Below are positions 17,962 to 27,733 of a stretch of 64,000 nt of DNA, piece after piece. How positions within the stretch are numbered: the stretch's first letter is position 1; each line of letters starts with the position of its first letter. The DNA lies in assembly GCF_019656315.1 (NCBI RefSeq), contig NZ_BPLU01000038.1, positions 638,095 through 702,094 of the forward strand, read 5' to 3'. Origin of the DNA: Flavobacterium sp. UMI-01 (GTDB lineage: Bacteria; Bacteroidota; Bacteroidia; Flavobacteriales; Flavobacteriaceae). The notes below the pieces were generated by a model. It was given only the letters and a program-made list of their open reading frames with translations, searched no databases and was not told the origin of the DNA. Made by a program: the position numbers and the translations under genes.

Positions 17962-20691
17962 CTATTGTAATGCTACTTTTCGCATCGTCCCCATTGCAAA
18001 TTGATTCGTTTTATTTTTATAGCTAATTGTCACGGGGACTTCGTTATGCAAGCTGAGTTCCCCGTTTTTGAATTCCAAAACTACATTCCCTATTTCAGTT
18101 GTTTTAATAGTATAACCATTGGCAATTAACTCTTTACCATTCCCCATAAATAAAACAAAATCGCCATTTTTTTCATTTCCAATCAATGCATAGGCTGCAT
18201 TGGTCGTCATATTTTGATAGGTGGCCAAAGCACCGTCTTTGGTCGAAAAAACAAAATCTTCTCTCCCTGATTTATGATTGACCTTCACTCCCACAAAAGA
18301 AGCTGTTCCTTTTTCGTCATCAAAACTGGAAATTTTAGCTATGCTTTTCCCTTCAGCTGAAGTAAAGGGCTCGTAAACAGATACAAAAGGATGTTGCCAA
18401 GCCTCCCCATGCTGACGCGCTGCAAAAGTTAGATACGGCGCTTTTTCCACATCATAAGGCAAGCCGCCTCCGCCACCGTGGTAGGCTTTGTGTGGTGGTG
18501 ATTTAATCGAAAATACCTCACGGCCTTCGGTGCCTTTCATCCACAAATTCATGAATACATCTTCTTTTCCTTCGGGCATGTCAATTTTCCATTCTACCTG
18601 ATAATCTTGGTTGGTTTTCACCGATTTTTTATCCCACATATAATCAAAGGCATACAAATGACCACCAGCAAAGCCCATTTCTTCGCTTGGCGTAAGCTTC
18701 AAAGCATTGCCAGTCGCATCCGAGATTTGCATGCTTTGTCCTAGATTATGGTAAAAATAGTCGTGGAATTTATCGCCTTTGCGCTGTTTTTTGGAACGAA
18801 AAACATCCACATAATAACCAGTTGTTGCGCCTGTTTTCACAATACTTACCAAACGGCTTTGGTCGCTACGGGTTTCGGGTTCTAAAAAGTACACATCAGA
18901 ATAGGTGATATTAGGATAAAAACCTTGTTTTTGCTCTGATTTTGGGTATTCCCCCATTAGGTCAAAAGCGTGATAACTCAACATTTCCGTATAAGACGAA
19001 ACACCGTCCACCATTACGGTATTGTGCGCTGGAAACTGCGAATAATATTCCAAATAAATCGGTTGCAAATAACTAGCTCCTTTACCCGGGTCACCGCCTT
19101 GCACAAATCCTTTTCCGTACAATTCCATGTTGATTCCGTTGGCATGCATGTGATTTCCAAGCGAACCGTTTAAGGAAACCATCATCCCGTCTTTGCCTGT
19201 TCCCATTCGTTGCACGTGCCAACTCACATTTGGCGCATAAAAAGTTTGGGTAATATACTCTTGGATGTTTCCTATTTTAAACTTCGGATTCAATTCTAAA
19301 GGTTTGCTAGCAAAGAAAGAAGCAATATCGGCCTTAGGTTTCTTTTTGTGTTCTGTATCGTCGGCATTTTTAGAAAACAATCGGTACATGCCTGTGAACT
19401 CTTCTTCTAATTGAGCATCTTTATTTTTTTGCGCAATGCGAATCATATCGCTCATCGCTTCTGTTGACAAGGGTGCATAATTAGAATCTCCAAAAGCTAC
19501 TGTTTCGCCATTGGGGAACAAATACTGTGGCAACATTTTTACCGCCTTTGGAATTACAGGCGTATAAGGCAATAAATTGTGGTTAAACGTATTCCCAAAA
19601 TCCCTGATAAAATTGGTCAAATCCTTGGTAACTCCTTGTGAATAGCCCGGACATTCTGCCCAAACTCCATTATTCATATCGTAACCATAATCAATAAACT
19701 TAGTCAATGACCATTGTCTTGGCGAGGTGACATTCAGAATATAATTGATATAATATTCGCGTCCTTTTTTGTCTTCGTATTGGTTGTTGTCTTGTAACAC
19801 CATTGCTGCTTTCAAGATGGTTTTGGCTTGGTGTAAGTTCCAGTTGTTTTGTGGCACTCCATTTTTAATGATTTGGTCAATCCATCGTTTTAAGGTAGCA
19901 TCATACATTTTGATATCTTTTGGATGTTTCGCCTCAATATATTGGTGTAAAAAGTCGTAAAGCACTGCAATATCAATCAACACCCCTTCATGAATGACCT
20001 GAAAATTAGTGAATCCTACTAAGGTTTGAATGTGTCCGTTCATCAAATCGATAGGTTCGCTACGGTACGACATTCCCTCCATATAGGTATGAAAAATATC
20101 ATGAGAAAACTTCGCAAAACGCTCGTCATTTTCTAACCAATACAAGAAGGAAGCTTCTTTGGCCAAACCAATAATTTCTTCATTAATCGAATAAATCGCT
20201 CTGCCGGTTTGTGCAATTTCAGCCCATTCAAACGGTGATCCTTTTTTGCTTTTATTAGGCAGATACACCCCACGTGGATCATCCATGTACGGCATTACAT
20301 CTTCTAATTTCGGTTTTCCGTACACGCTGGTATAATCACGAGACCCAATAAATTTTACTGTTGGCACAGGCGCTTCTCCATCGGCATGCGAATAGTTGAT
20401 ACCGTTGACATACACATTAGTAGCCTTTGTTTTCCAATACATTTGCAAACGAGAAACAATCCACTCCTTGTCCGTTACATGGCGTTCGACATGTTTATCT
20501 ACATTTTTATGCAAACCTTTGAGCACCTCTTGTGCCCATGTTTCCTGCTGGATGGTTTTTTGAAGATCTTTTTTGCCTTTTTGGGTAACATAAATGCGTG
20601 GATATCCTTGTTCTAACTTTTGCGGAAGCGGAATCTGTGCTTGTACAGCAGTTAAGGAAATCAATGCTATTGTTACGAGTGCCTTTTTCAT
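17962..20691 (-). CDS. Secreted heparinase II/III-fold protein, probable polysaccharide lyase
   Basis: A 909-residue protein with signal peptide MKKALVTIALISLTAVQAQ. Residues about 80-430 form an alpha/alpha toroid (GVPQNNWNLHQAKTILKAAM, NNGVWAECPGYSQGV). Residues about 500-800 form the beta-sandwich of heparinase II/III proteins, with GNHMHANGINMELYGKGFV followed by GGDPGKGASYL and FPAHNTVMVDGVSSY. The long N-terminal part and overall size resemble PL37-like members, but that is by memory only. The His in NHMHANG and the Asn in NNWNLHQ are candidate active-site residues. Lyases of this fold cut uronic-acid glycosidic bonds by beta-elimination. It is 89 bp after the GH29 gene and in the same operon. 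Confidence 0.75.
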   Translation of the reverse strand: MKKALVTIALISLTAVQAQIPLPQKLEQGYPRIYVTQKGKKDLQKTIQQETWAQEVLKGLHKNVDKHVERHVTDKEWIVSRLQMYWKTKATNVYVNGINYSHADGEAPVPTVKFIGSRDYTSVYGKPKLEDVMPYMDDPRGVYLPNKSKKGSPFEWAEIAQTGRAIYSINEEIIGLAKEASFLYWLENDERFAKFSHDIFHTYMEGMSYRSEPIDLMNGHIQTLVGFTNFQVIHEGVLIDIAVLYDFLHQYIEAKHPKDIKMYDATLKRWIDQIIKNGVPQNNWNLHQAKTILKAAMVLQDNNQYEDKKGREYYINYILNVTSPRQWSLTKFIDYGYDMNNGVWAECPGYSQGVTKDLTNFIRDFGNTFNHNLLPYTPVIPKAVKMLPQYLFPNGETVAFGDSNYAPLSTEAMSDMIRIAQKNKDAQLEEEFTGMYRLFSKNADDTEHKKKPKADIASFFASKPLELNPKFKIGNIQEYITQTFYAPNVSWHVQRMGTGKDGMMVSLNGSLGNHMHANGINMELYGKGFVQGGDPGKGASYLQPIYLEYYSQFPAHNTVMVDGVSSYTEMLSYHAFDLMGEYPKSEQKQGFYPNITYSDVYFLEPETRSDQSRLVSIVKTGATTGYYVDVFRSKKQRKGDKFHDYFYHNLGQSMQISDATGNALKLTPSEEMGFAGGHLYAFDYMWDKKSVKTNQDYQVEWKIDMPEGKEDVFMNLWMKGTEGREVFSIKSPPHKAYHGGGGGLPYDVEKAPYLTFAARQHGEAWQHPFVSVYEPFTSAEGKSIAKISSFDDEKGTASFVGVKVNHKSGREDFVFSTKDGALATYQNMTTNAAYALIGNEKNGDFVLFMGNGKELIANGYTIKTTEIGNVVLEFKNGELSLHNEVPVTISYKNKTNQFAMGTMRKVALQ

Positions 20692-20780
20692 TATTTTATC
20701 TTTCTTTTTTGTATGCTATTTATATTTTACATCCCTTTACTAGCTTTTACACTAGCTTAGCTTTATCGCTCTATTCTTAT

Positions 20781-22175
20781 TTATGTTTTCAAAATCCCCT
20801 TTAATTCCACTTTCAAAATGCTTCCAATTTCTCCTTTATTGGTAGATGGAATGTGAACCTGAATGCCTTTGGCTATTTTTTCTTTTACGGGCGATTTTCC
20901 ATTGCTGAGCAGTGTCATTTTCTTGATTTTATTGCTGAATTTAGGCAATAGAATAATACCATTTGTAGGTCTTTTAAAAACCGAAAAATAAAGAATCGTA
21001 TTCCCGTTTTGCTCTTTTTTAGTGCAACGTCCCCAATCCAAAATTCCAAACGGACTAGAAGTAGTTCCGTAAATCGCTTCCCCATTCACTTTGAGCCAAT
21101 CCCCAACTTCTTCCAAACGTTGAACTGAAAGTGCTGGAATAATTCCTTCTCCAGTTGGCCCTACATTCAGCAACAAGTTTCCGCCTTTACTGGCAATATC
21201 CACCATACTGTGTACCAAGGAATCCTTAGATTTCCAGTTGGTATCGGTTTTGTGATAGCCCCAAGCTCCATTTAGTGTCATACAGGTTTCCCAAGGATCA
21301 GGTTCACCGCCCACTGGAATTTTTTGCTCTTTGACCGCATAATCCCCCAAACGGTTTCCGATGCGCTGGTTCACAATGCATTTTGGGTCAATGGAACGTA
21401 TCAATGCTAGCAATTCTTTACTTTGGTCTAAGGTAATCAACTCAGGTGTGTCAAACCAAATAATCGCAGGATGGTATTGTTTCATCAACTCGGTAATCTG
21501 CGGTTTCACTTTTCGCTCAAAATATTTCGAATAATCTTTTTTAGCTTCTTCTGGAAAATCCCAGGTATTGCTACGCCAACCTTTTACCGAATTGCAATCA
21601 GGGTCGTGCCAATCGCGCCCTAACGAATAATAGACTCCAAATTTCAAATTTTGTTTGGCGCAGGCTGTGGCCAATTCTTTAATCGGGTCCCGTTTCCAAG
21701 GCGTTTGCTTGACAATATTAAAGTCATTGCTTGGGCTATCAAACATCGCAAAACCATCGTGGTGTTTGGCAGTGATGACCATGTACTTCATACCTGCATT
21801 TTTGGCTGTTTTCGCCCATTCATCGGCATTGAATTGAATAGGATTGAATTGGGTTGCGATTTTTTGGTACTCGACAATTGGGATTTGTAAATTTCGCATC
21901 ATGTGTTCAGAGCGGCCGTCTTGTCCGTTCCAGAAACAGCCGTCTTGCGCATAAATACCCCAGTGAATAAACATCCCAAAACGGGCATCGTTCCACCAGG
22001 CTAATCGCTTGGCAATCACTTCTGGAGATTCCTCCGACCTTAATTTACTATCGGCAAATTTATCGCCTGTATCAATAGTACCATCGGCATTGACTTGTGC
22101 ATTCAATCCAGCCACTAGGGCGGTTAAAAAAACAGTCAAAAAGCGTTTTTTACTTATTTTGAAGATTGTTTTCAT
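20781..22175 (-). CDS. GH29-family alpha-L-fucosidase
   Basis: The start is placed at the ATG at 22175, giving leader MKTIFKISKKRFLTVFLTA and a cut after LNAQ; ATG 22190 and TTG 22208 are in-frame alternatives. The catalytic domain has WWNDARFGMFIHWGIYAQ, MKYMVITAKHHDGFAMFDS, and the nucleophile Asp near residue 241 in IIWFDTPEL, followed by SKGGNLLLNVGPTGEG. All are hallmarks of GH29, which removes alpha-L-fucose with retention. The residue after the nucleophile is Thr, where many fucosidases have Gly. A short beta-sandwich tail follows. Together with the GH95 and GH141-like proteins this gives three fucosidase-type families in one locus and points to a fucose-rich substrate. Confidence 0.9.
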   Translation of the reverse strand: MKTIFKISKKRFLTVFLTALVAGLNAQVNADGTIDTGDKFADSKLRSEESPEVIAKRLAWWNDARFGMFIHWGIYAQDGCFWNGQDGRSEHMMRNLQIPIVEYQKIATQFNPIQFNADEWAKTAKNAGMKYMVITAKHHDGFAMFDSPSNDFNIVKQTPWKRDPIKELATACAKQNLKFGVYYSLGRDWHDPDCNSVKGWRSNTWDFPEEAKKDYSKYFERKVKPQITELMKQYHPAIIWFDTPELITLDQSKELLALIRSIDPKCIVNQRIGNRLGDYAVKEQKIPVGGEPDPWETCMTLNGAWGYHKTDTNWKSKDSLVHSMVDIASKGGNLLLNVGPTGEGIIPALSVQRLEEVGDWLKVNGEAIYGTTSSPFGILDWGRCTKKEQNGNTILYFSVFKRPTNGIILLPKFSNKIKKMTLLSNGKSPVKEKIAKGIQVHIPSTNKGEIGSILKVELKGILKT

Positions 22176-22221
22176 AGCATCATTTTTCATTGATTTTCTT
22201 ATCCACAACTAAAAAAACCGA

Positions 22222-24192
22222 TTATAATACGGGTGTGTATTTTATAATTATACTTCCTGCGGTGTTTGGTTTTACAAAATCAATCCCAATTCGAACAGCA
22301 TCTTTCCCCTCACGTAACGCTTTGACTGGAACAACTTCTGGCAGTATTTTGATTTCGCCTCCTACTGCTTTGATTTCTACTTTTACTTTGTGATTGTTTT
22401 CCAAACTCGTGAGTACAATTGTATTACCATCTTTAATCTCATATTTTGAATAGGTCATGATGGCCGTACCAAAAGAAACCGCTTTAGAAGTTTTAAAATC
22501 ATCTTGAATGCTAATCGTTCCATTTCCTGATTTGTCATTGATAACCGTACGCACTAGGCTTACTAATTCAGGGATTTCATAGGCTGGTTTGATGTCCAAT
22601 ACTATTTCGTCTTTATTTGACTGAAAATTGGTTTTGATTATTTTCCCTTCAAAAGTTCGTCCGTTAGACTGAAGTTTATCATCAATTCGAGGAACAGGAT
22701 GTCCCCATGAACTGCGAGCAGGATTGGTTTGAGAAAAAGAACCTGCGGTATAAGACGGTGCCCCTATATCTCCTGAAATGATATCGGCATTGTAAACCAA
22801 AGTATACGTCCCCACATCACTATGATTGTGATTTTCAGCGTTATGCCCTGCTTTTACGGCAATTGAAAAAGGTGTTTTTTGTTTTCCACGCGAAATAACC
22901 ATTCCAAAATCATCAAAATAAGAATAATCAGGTAAGGCATTTTGTACCGTGTTTTTGCTTTTTGACTCATCAAAAAGTTCTGGTTTTCTCCATGCCACCA
23001 ATTGTTCTGCGGCTTCTTCCATTCGAATTTCAGAAGGCATCAACGCCTTATAATAATTGGCCGACATCACGGCTGCAAAATTGCTTCCACTGTTTGCGAT
23101 TCGAGAAACACCATCGGCAAAAGGAGCGCATCTGGTATTTTGAATTTCGAAACGTTCTGGAAAATTCCCCACGTTTTCTAATTTGGTTGGATTATCCGCT
23201 TGGAATAAATCAATTTTTCCACCGGTATAGTCTGCTAAAATTTCTGCCAAATACAAGTAATGACCAAAACCGTAACTCCAATAACCCAATCCTTCTGAAC
23301 AATAGCCATCCGCACCAAAGCCACTTAAATAATATTTCATACTATTCAATGCCGAACCAATAGCACCTATACGTTCCATTTCTTTTTGAGACATCATCAA
23401 GGTGGTTAGCACTACACCACTGGTACACACTGAATTCCAATTACTCGTACTTTTAATCCAAGTATTGTTTTCGTCGTTCAGCTTACAACTTTTTAAATAA
23501 TTATCCGTGATACGCCATTGCAACTGCGAAGCTATCTTGCTTTTTACATCAGCAGGTAATTTATTTTCCAAAAGCACTGTCGCAATAGCCAGCACGCCAC
23601 CAAATTTTCGCGCTCCCAAATCAACAGAAACTCTCTTGCCTTCCAGCACGCCGTTGTTTTTGTCATCATGATTGGGATGCAACCATGATTTCATGTCCAT
23701 AATGGCTTGAATATACGTTTGAATTTGGGGTAAAAAGCGTCCTTTGTTTTCGATGCATTCGCCCAAAATAAAATGTTCTAAACAGTCCATCGTATTGTAA
23801 TATTTTGGTTTGTACATGCCACGATTACCCCCTAGATTAGCTGCTCTATAAGTTTCGTCAGAAATAGGCACTTCAGGCTTTTTGGGTAATAAACTAGTCG
23901 CTTCGGCAAGGTATTTTTGACCTGATTTTGAAGCTGCAATTTTATCCCAAAACCCTCTATCCGAAATACCAGGGACGGGTTCATAAGCACTGGCAGGAAC
24001 CACTTTTTTCAGCATTTCTATCTGTTTTGCTGAGGGGTAAATGATATTGGAATCTGCTAATTTTAAATAAGCTGCTAAATCTAATTGCGAGCTTTTATTT
24101 CCTGTTGTGCTTTGAGCCTGCGCTGTAAATACTGAAAAAAGCACGGTTAGTATGCCAAAGAATACAGCTGGTAGTGATAGTTTTGTTTTCAT
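22222..24192 (-). CDS. Secreted heparinase II/III-family protein, probable polysaccharide lyase
   Basis: A 656-residue protein with a leader ending in FTAQAQ. The alpha-helical toroid contains WIKSTSNWNSVCTSGVVL near residue 245 and GADGYCSEGLGYWSYGFG near 290, both typical of this fold. The C-terminal beta-domain begins near residue 410 with MVISRGKQKTPFSIAVKAG and HNAENHNHSDVGTYTLVY, then ISGDIGAPSYTAG. The conserved His/Asn cluster (ENHNHSD) suggests an active enzyme. It follows the 767-residue lyase-like gene by only two bases and precedes the fucosidase closely, so it is in the middle of a tight operon. The exact PL family is not assigned. Confidence 0.75.
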   Translation of the reverse strand: MKTKLSLPAVFFGILTVLFSVFTAQAQSTTGNKSSQLDLAAYLKLADSNIIYPSAKQIEMLKKVVPASAYEPVPGISDRGFWDKIAASKSGQKYLAEATSLLPKKPEVPISDETYRAANLGGNRGMYKPKYYNTMDCLEHFILGECIENKGRFLPQIQTYIQAIMDMKSWLHPNHDDKNNGVLEGKRVSVDLGARKFGGVLAIATVLLENKLPADVKSKIASQLQWRITDNYLKSCKLNDENNTWIKSTSNWNSVCTSGVVLTTLMMSQKEMERIGAIGSALNSMKYYLSGFGADGYCSEGLGYWSYGFGHYLYLAEILADYTGGKIDLFQADNPTKLENVGNFPERFEIQNTRCAPFADGVSRIANSGSNFAAVMSANYYKALMPSEIRMEEAAEQLVAWRKPELFDESKSKNTVQNALPDYSYFDDFGMVISRGKQKTPFSIAVKAGHNAENHNHSDVGTYTLVYNADIISGDIGAPSYTAGSFSQTNPARSSWGHPVPRIDDKLQSNGRTFEGKIIKTNFQSNKDEIVLDIKPAYEIPELVSLVRTVINDKSGNGTISIQDDFKTSKAVSFGTAIMTYSKYEIKDGNTIVLTSLENNHKVKVEIKAVGGEIKILPEVVPVKALREGKDAVRIGIDFVKPNTAGSIIIKYTPVL

Positions 24193-24194
24193 TA

Positions 24195-26498
24195 TTATTT
24201 ATGGTCTCTTATTTTTATTTCAATTGTATTTTTGGTGCCGTCATATTCTCCTTTTTTAATCGTGTTATTCAGTTTCAAACTACTGATTTTTTTAGGTGAA
24301 TAAAGGTTGAGGGTTGCATTGGGTTGTCCTTCAAAAAGCAGGCTTGGAGTATTGCCAAAATCCTCTACCAATCCCGTGAATTTGGATAAGGAATGTACCA
24401 AAACCTGACCCTCACGACGGATATAACTACCATGACCTACAAATACTTCTTTCACATTAGCGGTCTTGGTTTTATCTGCTCCTTTATCAAATTGTAAGGC
24501 GGTAAGGTAGGCATCGGTTTCCCAACCGTTCATGCTTATCAAACTATTGCGGTGTTTTATTCTTCCGTCAGCCAATAAGTTCAGATAGACTTCAGTAGTT
24601 TTTCCATTTTGGGTGATGGAAACCCCCATATAATTTTTGCCTTCAAAACGTTCTATCACAGGAAGATTGTTTTCGTTTTCTTTAGTTTTCAGAATAATAG
24701 CCGAAACAAATTTGGTTCTAGCTGTTTTCTCAAAATGGCTAATCGACCAATACGGTTTTGTTTTTTCAGGATGATGGTCTTCATATCCTATTTTTTCTGT
24801 AAGTCGCATATGTTCTGGAAAATCATGAGGACGCTCGCCTCCCGGAGGGAAGGTTTCTGGAAATAAAGGTCGCACCAAAATCTGGGCATCACCCTCTTTA
24901 ACCGTCAAATCAATACCGCCTTTGAGTGTAGATTCTCCATTATAATGCAACAACCACTCAAACTGCCCTGGTTCGTGTGCCAACAAATCATCAATCACCA
25001 AAATAACATCGCCAACCCAAATAAAATTGCGATAATTGCGCGCTAAAATTTGTGAATAAGGTCCGGTAGCATTGGCCAATAAATATTTAAAATCTTTCCC
25101 TTCAATTAAATTATGCAAGGAACCCGAATTCACCACTCCAAAATAAGGATCGTTTCGGTTTTGTCCTTTTCCGTTAAACAGCACTACGTTGTGTGCCTCA
25201 CTTTGACAATAGTATTCAGTGTACAACGGGCTCAAATAACTGGCTGCTCCCGAATCAATAATTAAATTTTTGCCATTATGGAATAAAATATACGAACCTG
25301 CATCAGCATGTGCGTGGTTCCAAGTAAAGCCTGACTTTACGGCTAGCATAGTCGCATTGTCTCCCCAAGAATTACGCATCGTAGCCCAGCCCATGTCTTT
25401 ATAAAGTTGTGATTTGGGTCTTTTAGGTATATAAGCCGCTTCGGGAGTAGTGACATTCGAACCTAAAATTAATGCTTCAGCTGCATTGGAATCTTTGGTT
25501 TCTTCGTTCGAATTGTGATTAAGATACCAAGCGAAATCTTTGCTTTGGAACCCTAAATTCCACAACAACCTCACGATTCTATTGCCACCAGCTTCGATAC
25601 CACTATCTCCAAAATTGACAGCGAAATCTTTACCCCCTTTAACGAAATAGGTGGTATTAATAAAGAAATCTCCAATTTTTTCTAACAAAGGCGATTTAAA
25701 ACGAGGTGCTGTAGGCAACGCATTGCTGAACGCATTCACAAATAATAAATATTGAGAAGTAGCATAAGTGGCATAACCGATGCTTTCATAAAAACCTCCG
25801 TCTTTATCGAAATTCACTGGTTTATTTTGTAACACACTCCCTGTGAAGTTCATCCATTCCACAGCAGATTCTTCGATGTCCTTGGCCCATTGCAAGGCTT
25901 CAGGAATTTCATTTCTTACCGCAAGTGAAGCAAAACCCGACATATACACGCAGGCACTCCACCAGTTGTGTCCCATGGTGTCATAGGTATGCATGTTTTT
26001 TTGCGGGTCTAACCAGTCTGTTCTTGCTGGAATGATTCCCAAACGCACGATTTCTTTAGCAATTTGTTTTTTTTCAGAAGCGTTTAAATAATTGTAAATA
26101 CAATCAAAACCCATGGCGATATCATAGCTGGTATGCGAAGTGCCTAAACCACCCTGCCATGCCGGTTCTCTTTTTAAGAGCGTAGCTCCTTCCCATGTTT
26201 TTTTTGAAGTATAATCCAAAAGGATTTTTTTTATAACAGCAGCAAACGCCTCTTCACCTGTCATGCGGTAGGCCAAACCTAAAACATGACAATCTTTGCC
26301 TCCTAACTTATTTTTTTTTGTTAAATCCTTAGCCGTTTTATAAAGCTCCTCCCAATTCTTTTTGGTCGCTTCATCTGTCTTAATGTGGTTTTTTAAATTA
26401 GAAATATTGCTATCTGTGTACATCAAATAATTTCTTTTTTGAGCGTACATCGTGATTACAGATATAAAAAAAATAATAAGAAATATTCCTTTTTTCAT
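24195..26498 (-). CDS. Secreted heparinase II/III-family protein, first gene of the polysaccharide operon
   Basis: A 767-residue protein with signal peptide ending in ITMYAQ. An alginate-lyase-like toroid covers residues about 40-360 (YDTMGHNWWSACVYMSGFAS, DGGFYESIGYATYATSQYL). The heparinase II/III beta-domain starts near residue 390 with SGFTWNHAHADAGSYILFHN, then LIIDSGAASYLSPLYTEYY and EAHNVVLFNGKGQNR. The HAHAD motif, the Tyr-rich YTEYY loop and the EAHN segment match active lyases. It is the promoter-proximal gene of an eight-gene run down to 11637. A 16-bp palindrome (26616-26631) lies 118-133 bp upstream. Substrate is unknown; uronate-containing glycans are expected for the fold. Confidence 0.75.
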   Translation of the reverse strand: MKKGIFLIIFFISVITMYAQKRNYLMYTDSNISNLKNHIKTDEATKKNWEELYKTAKDLTKKNKLGGKDCHVLGLAYRMTGEEAFAAVIKKILLDYTSKKTWEGATLLKREPAWQGGLGTSHTSYDIAMGFDCIYNYLNASEKKQIAKEIVRLGIIPARTDWLDPQKNMHTYDTMGHNWWSACVYMSGFASLAVRNEIPEALQWAKDIEESAVEWMNFTGSVLQNKPVNFDKDGGFYESIGYATYATSQYLLFVNAFSNALPTAPRFKSPLLEKIGDFFINTTYFVKGGKDFAVNFGDSGIEAGGNRIVRLLWNLGFQSKDFAWYLNHNSNEETKDSNAAEALILGSNVTTPEAAYIPKRPKSQLYKDMGWATMRNSWGDNATMLAVKSGFTWNHAHADAGSYILFHNGKNLIIDSGAASYLSPLYTEYYCQSEAHNVVLFNGKGQNRNDPYFGVVNSGSLHNLIEGKDFKYLLANATGPYSQILARNYRNFIWVGDVILVIDDLLAHEPGQFEWLLHYNGESTLKGGIDLTVKEGDAQILVRPLFPETFPPGGERPHDFPEHMRLTEKIGYEDHHPEKTKPYWSISHFEKTARTKFVSAIILKTKENENNLPVIERFEGKNYMGVSITQNGKTTEVYLNLLADGRIKHRNSLISMNGWETDAYLTALQFDKGADKTKTANVKEVFVGHGSYIRREGQVLVHSLSKFTGLVEDFGNTPSLLFEGQPNATLNLYSPKKISSLKLNNTIKKGEYDGTKNTIEIKIRDHK

Positions 26499-26615
26499 AG
26501 GTTATAAATAATAGTATTTGAGTGTTTTTATAAGAATGCCAATAAGCATCCTTCTAATCAACTTCAATATTATTTATAATTCCTTAAAGAAGGTATAAAT
26601 CATCATGCATTAACT

Positions 26616-26631
26616 ATAAATCATGATTTAT
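26616..26631. promoter_or_regulatory. 16-bp perfect palindrome upstream of polysaccharide operon, candidate operator
   Basis: ATAAATCATGATTTAT is its own reverse complement. Part of it (TATAAATCAT, 26615-26624) is repeated directly at 26594-26603, giving one full and one half site 21 bp apart. It lies between the M28 peptidase stop and the first lyase gene. I found no regulator gene close by. Confidence 0.4.
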
Positions 26632-26749
26632 TAGGTAGTTTTAGAGGCTTACCAGTAGAAATATTCTTAAAAAAGTCCTAGAAATTGAATGTCTTTTTGA
26701 TTGCAGCAATAGGGCAACAAAGTATTAAAACACCCTAAGAAAAGGGAAT

Positions 26750-27733
26750 TTAATCTTGACTGATAAAATACAAAGACTGATTGTAATTGGCTATGGCTAG
26801 CAACACTTGATAGATAAAGCTACTTACTAGTACACCCCCTTCAGGATTTATCAAATCGATATCGTCCTCTGGAGTATGGTACTGTGGGTGTCCACCCGTG
26901 TGAAAACCAACACTAGAAATTTTGTTTTTGTAAAAAGAAACATGATCTGAACCTGAAACTCCCCCAGCATGTATGATAAGGTTTAATGCACTATTTTCTC
27001 CTATTTTTTTCATTAATTCCACACCATTGGGAAATGTTCCTGCGCCTCCCATATAAAGATGCTTTTTGGCATTTAATCTCCCTACCATATCCATATTCAA
27101 CATCACTTTTATGTTTTCCTTGGCAATGGGTGAATGATTAATAAAGAAGTTCGAGCCCAACAATCCTTGTTCCTCCCCACTAAAGGCAACAAAAATAATA
27201 CTCCTTTTAGGTTTGATTTTAGAAGTGGAAAGTTCCTCTAAAATAGACAACAAGGCGGCAACCCCCGAAGCATTATCATCTGCACCATTATGAATGGCTA
27301 AGGTGTCCTTTTTTTTACTTCCAGAACCTTTTCCGCCCCAACCCCAATGATCATAGTGTGCTCCTATTACGATGAATTCGTTTTTTAATTTTTCATCAGA
27401 ACCAACAATATAGCCCACCACATTTTGAGTGGTTACGGTATCTGATTTCATTTTATTAATATCTTTTTTGACAAATAATTTAAAAGGCTGAAAATAGTTT
27501 TTTCCGAAAGCCTTTAAACCATATTTTTTGAAATGACTTTTGATATAACTGGCAGCTTTATTATTTTGTCTAGTCCCTGGAAAACGACCTTCCATCTTAT
27601 CTGAAGAAAGATAGGCATTGTGCTTATAAAAAGTGGCTGCAGTAATACTACTTTTTTGACCGAGCATTTCCCTGCTTAAGAATAGTAAAAGAAATAGTAG
27701 AATGAGGTCTTTTGTTTTAGGAGAAAACAACAT
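26750..27733 (-). CDS. Secreted M28-family zinc aminopeptidase
   Basis: A 327-residue M28 peptidase with a hydrophobic leader ending near LGQ. All zinc-ligand positions are present: His126 in GAHYDHW, Asp152 in GADDNASG, the Glu187-Glu188 pair in FSGEEQGLLG (Glu187 catalytic base, Glu188 ligand), Asp215 in LNMDMVG, and His296 in QYHTPEDD. The family removes N-terminal residues from peptides outside the cytoplasm. It lies 251 bp upstream of the polysaccharide operon on the same strand but is probably a separate gene. A second M28 protein occurs at 51017-52027; the two share only family motifs. Confidence 0.88.
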   Translation of the reverse strand: MLFSPKTKDLILLFLLLFLSREMLGQKSSITAATFYKHNAYLSSDKMEGRFPGTRQNNKAASYIKSHFKKYGLKAFGKNYFQPFKLFVKKDINKMKSDTVTTQNVVGYIVGSDEKLKNEFIVIGAHYDHWGWGGKGSGSKKKDTLAIHNGADDNASGVAALLSILEELSTSKIKPKRSIIFVAFSGEEQGLLGSNFFINHSPIAKENIKVMLNMDMVGRLNAKKHLYMGGAGTFPNGVELMKKIGENSALNLIIHAGGVSGSDHVSFYKNKISSVGFHTGGHPQYHTPEDDIDLINPEGGVLVSSFIYQVLLAIANYNQSLYFISQD

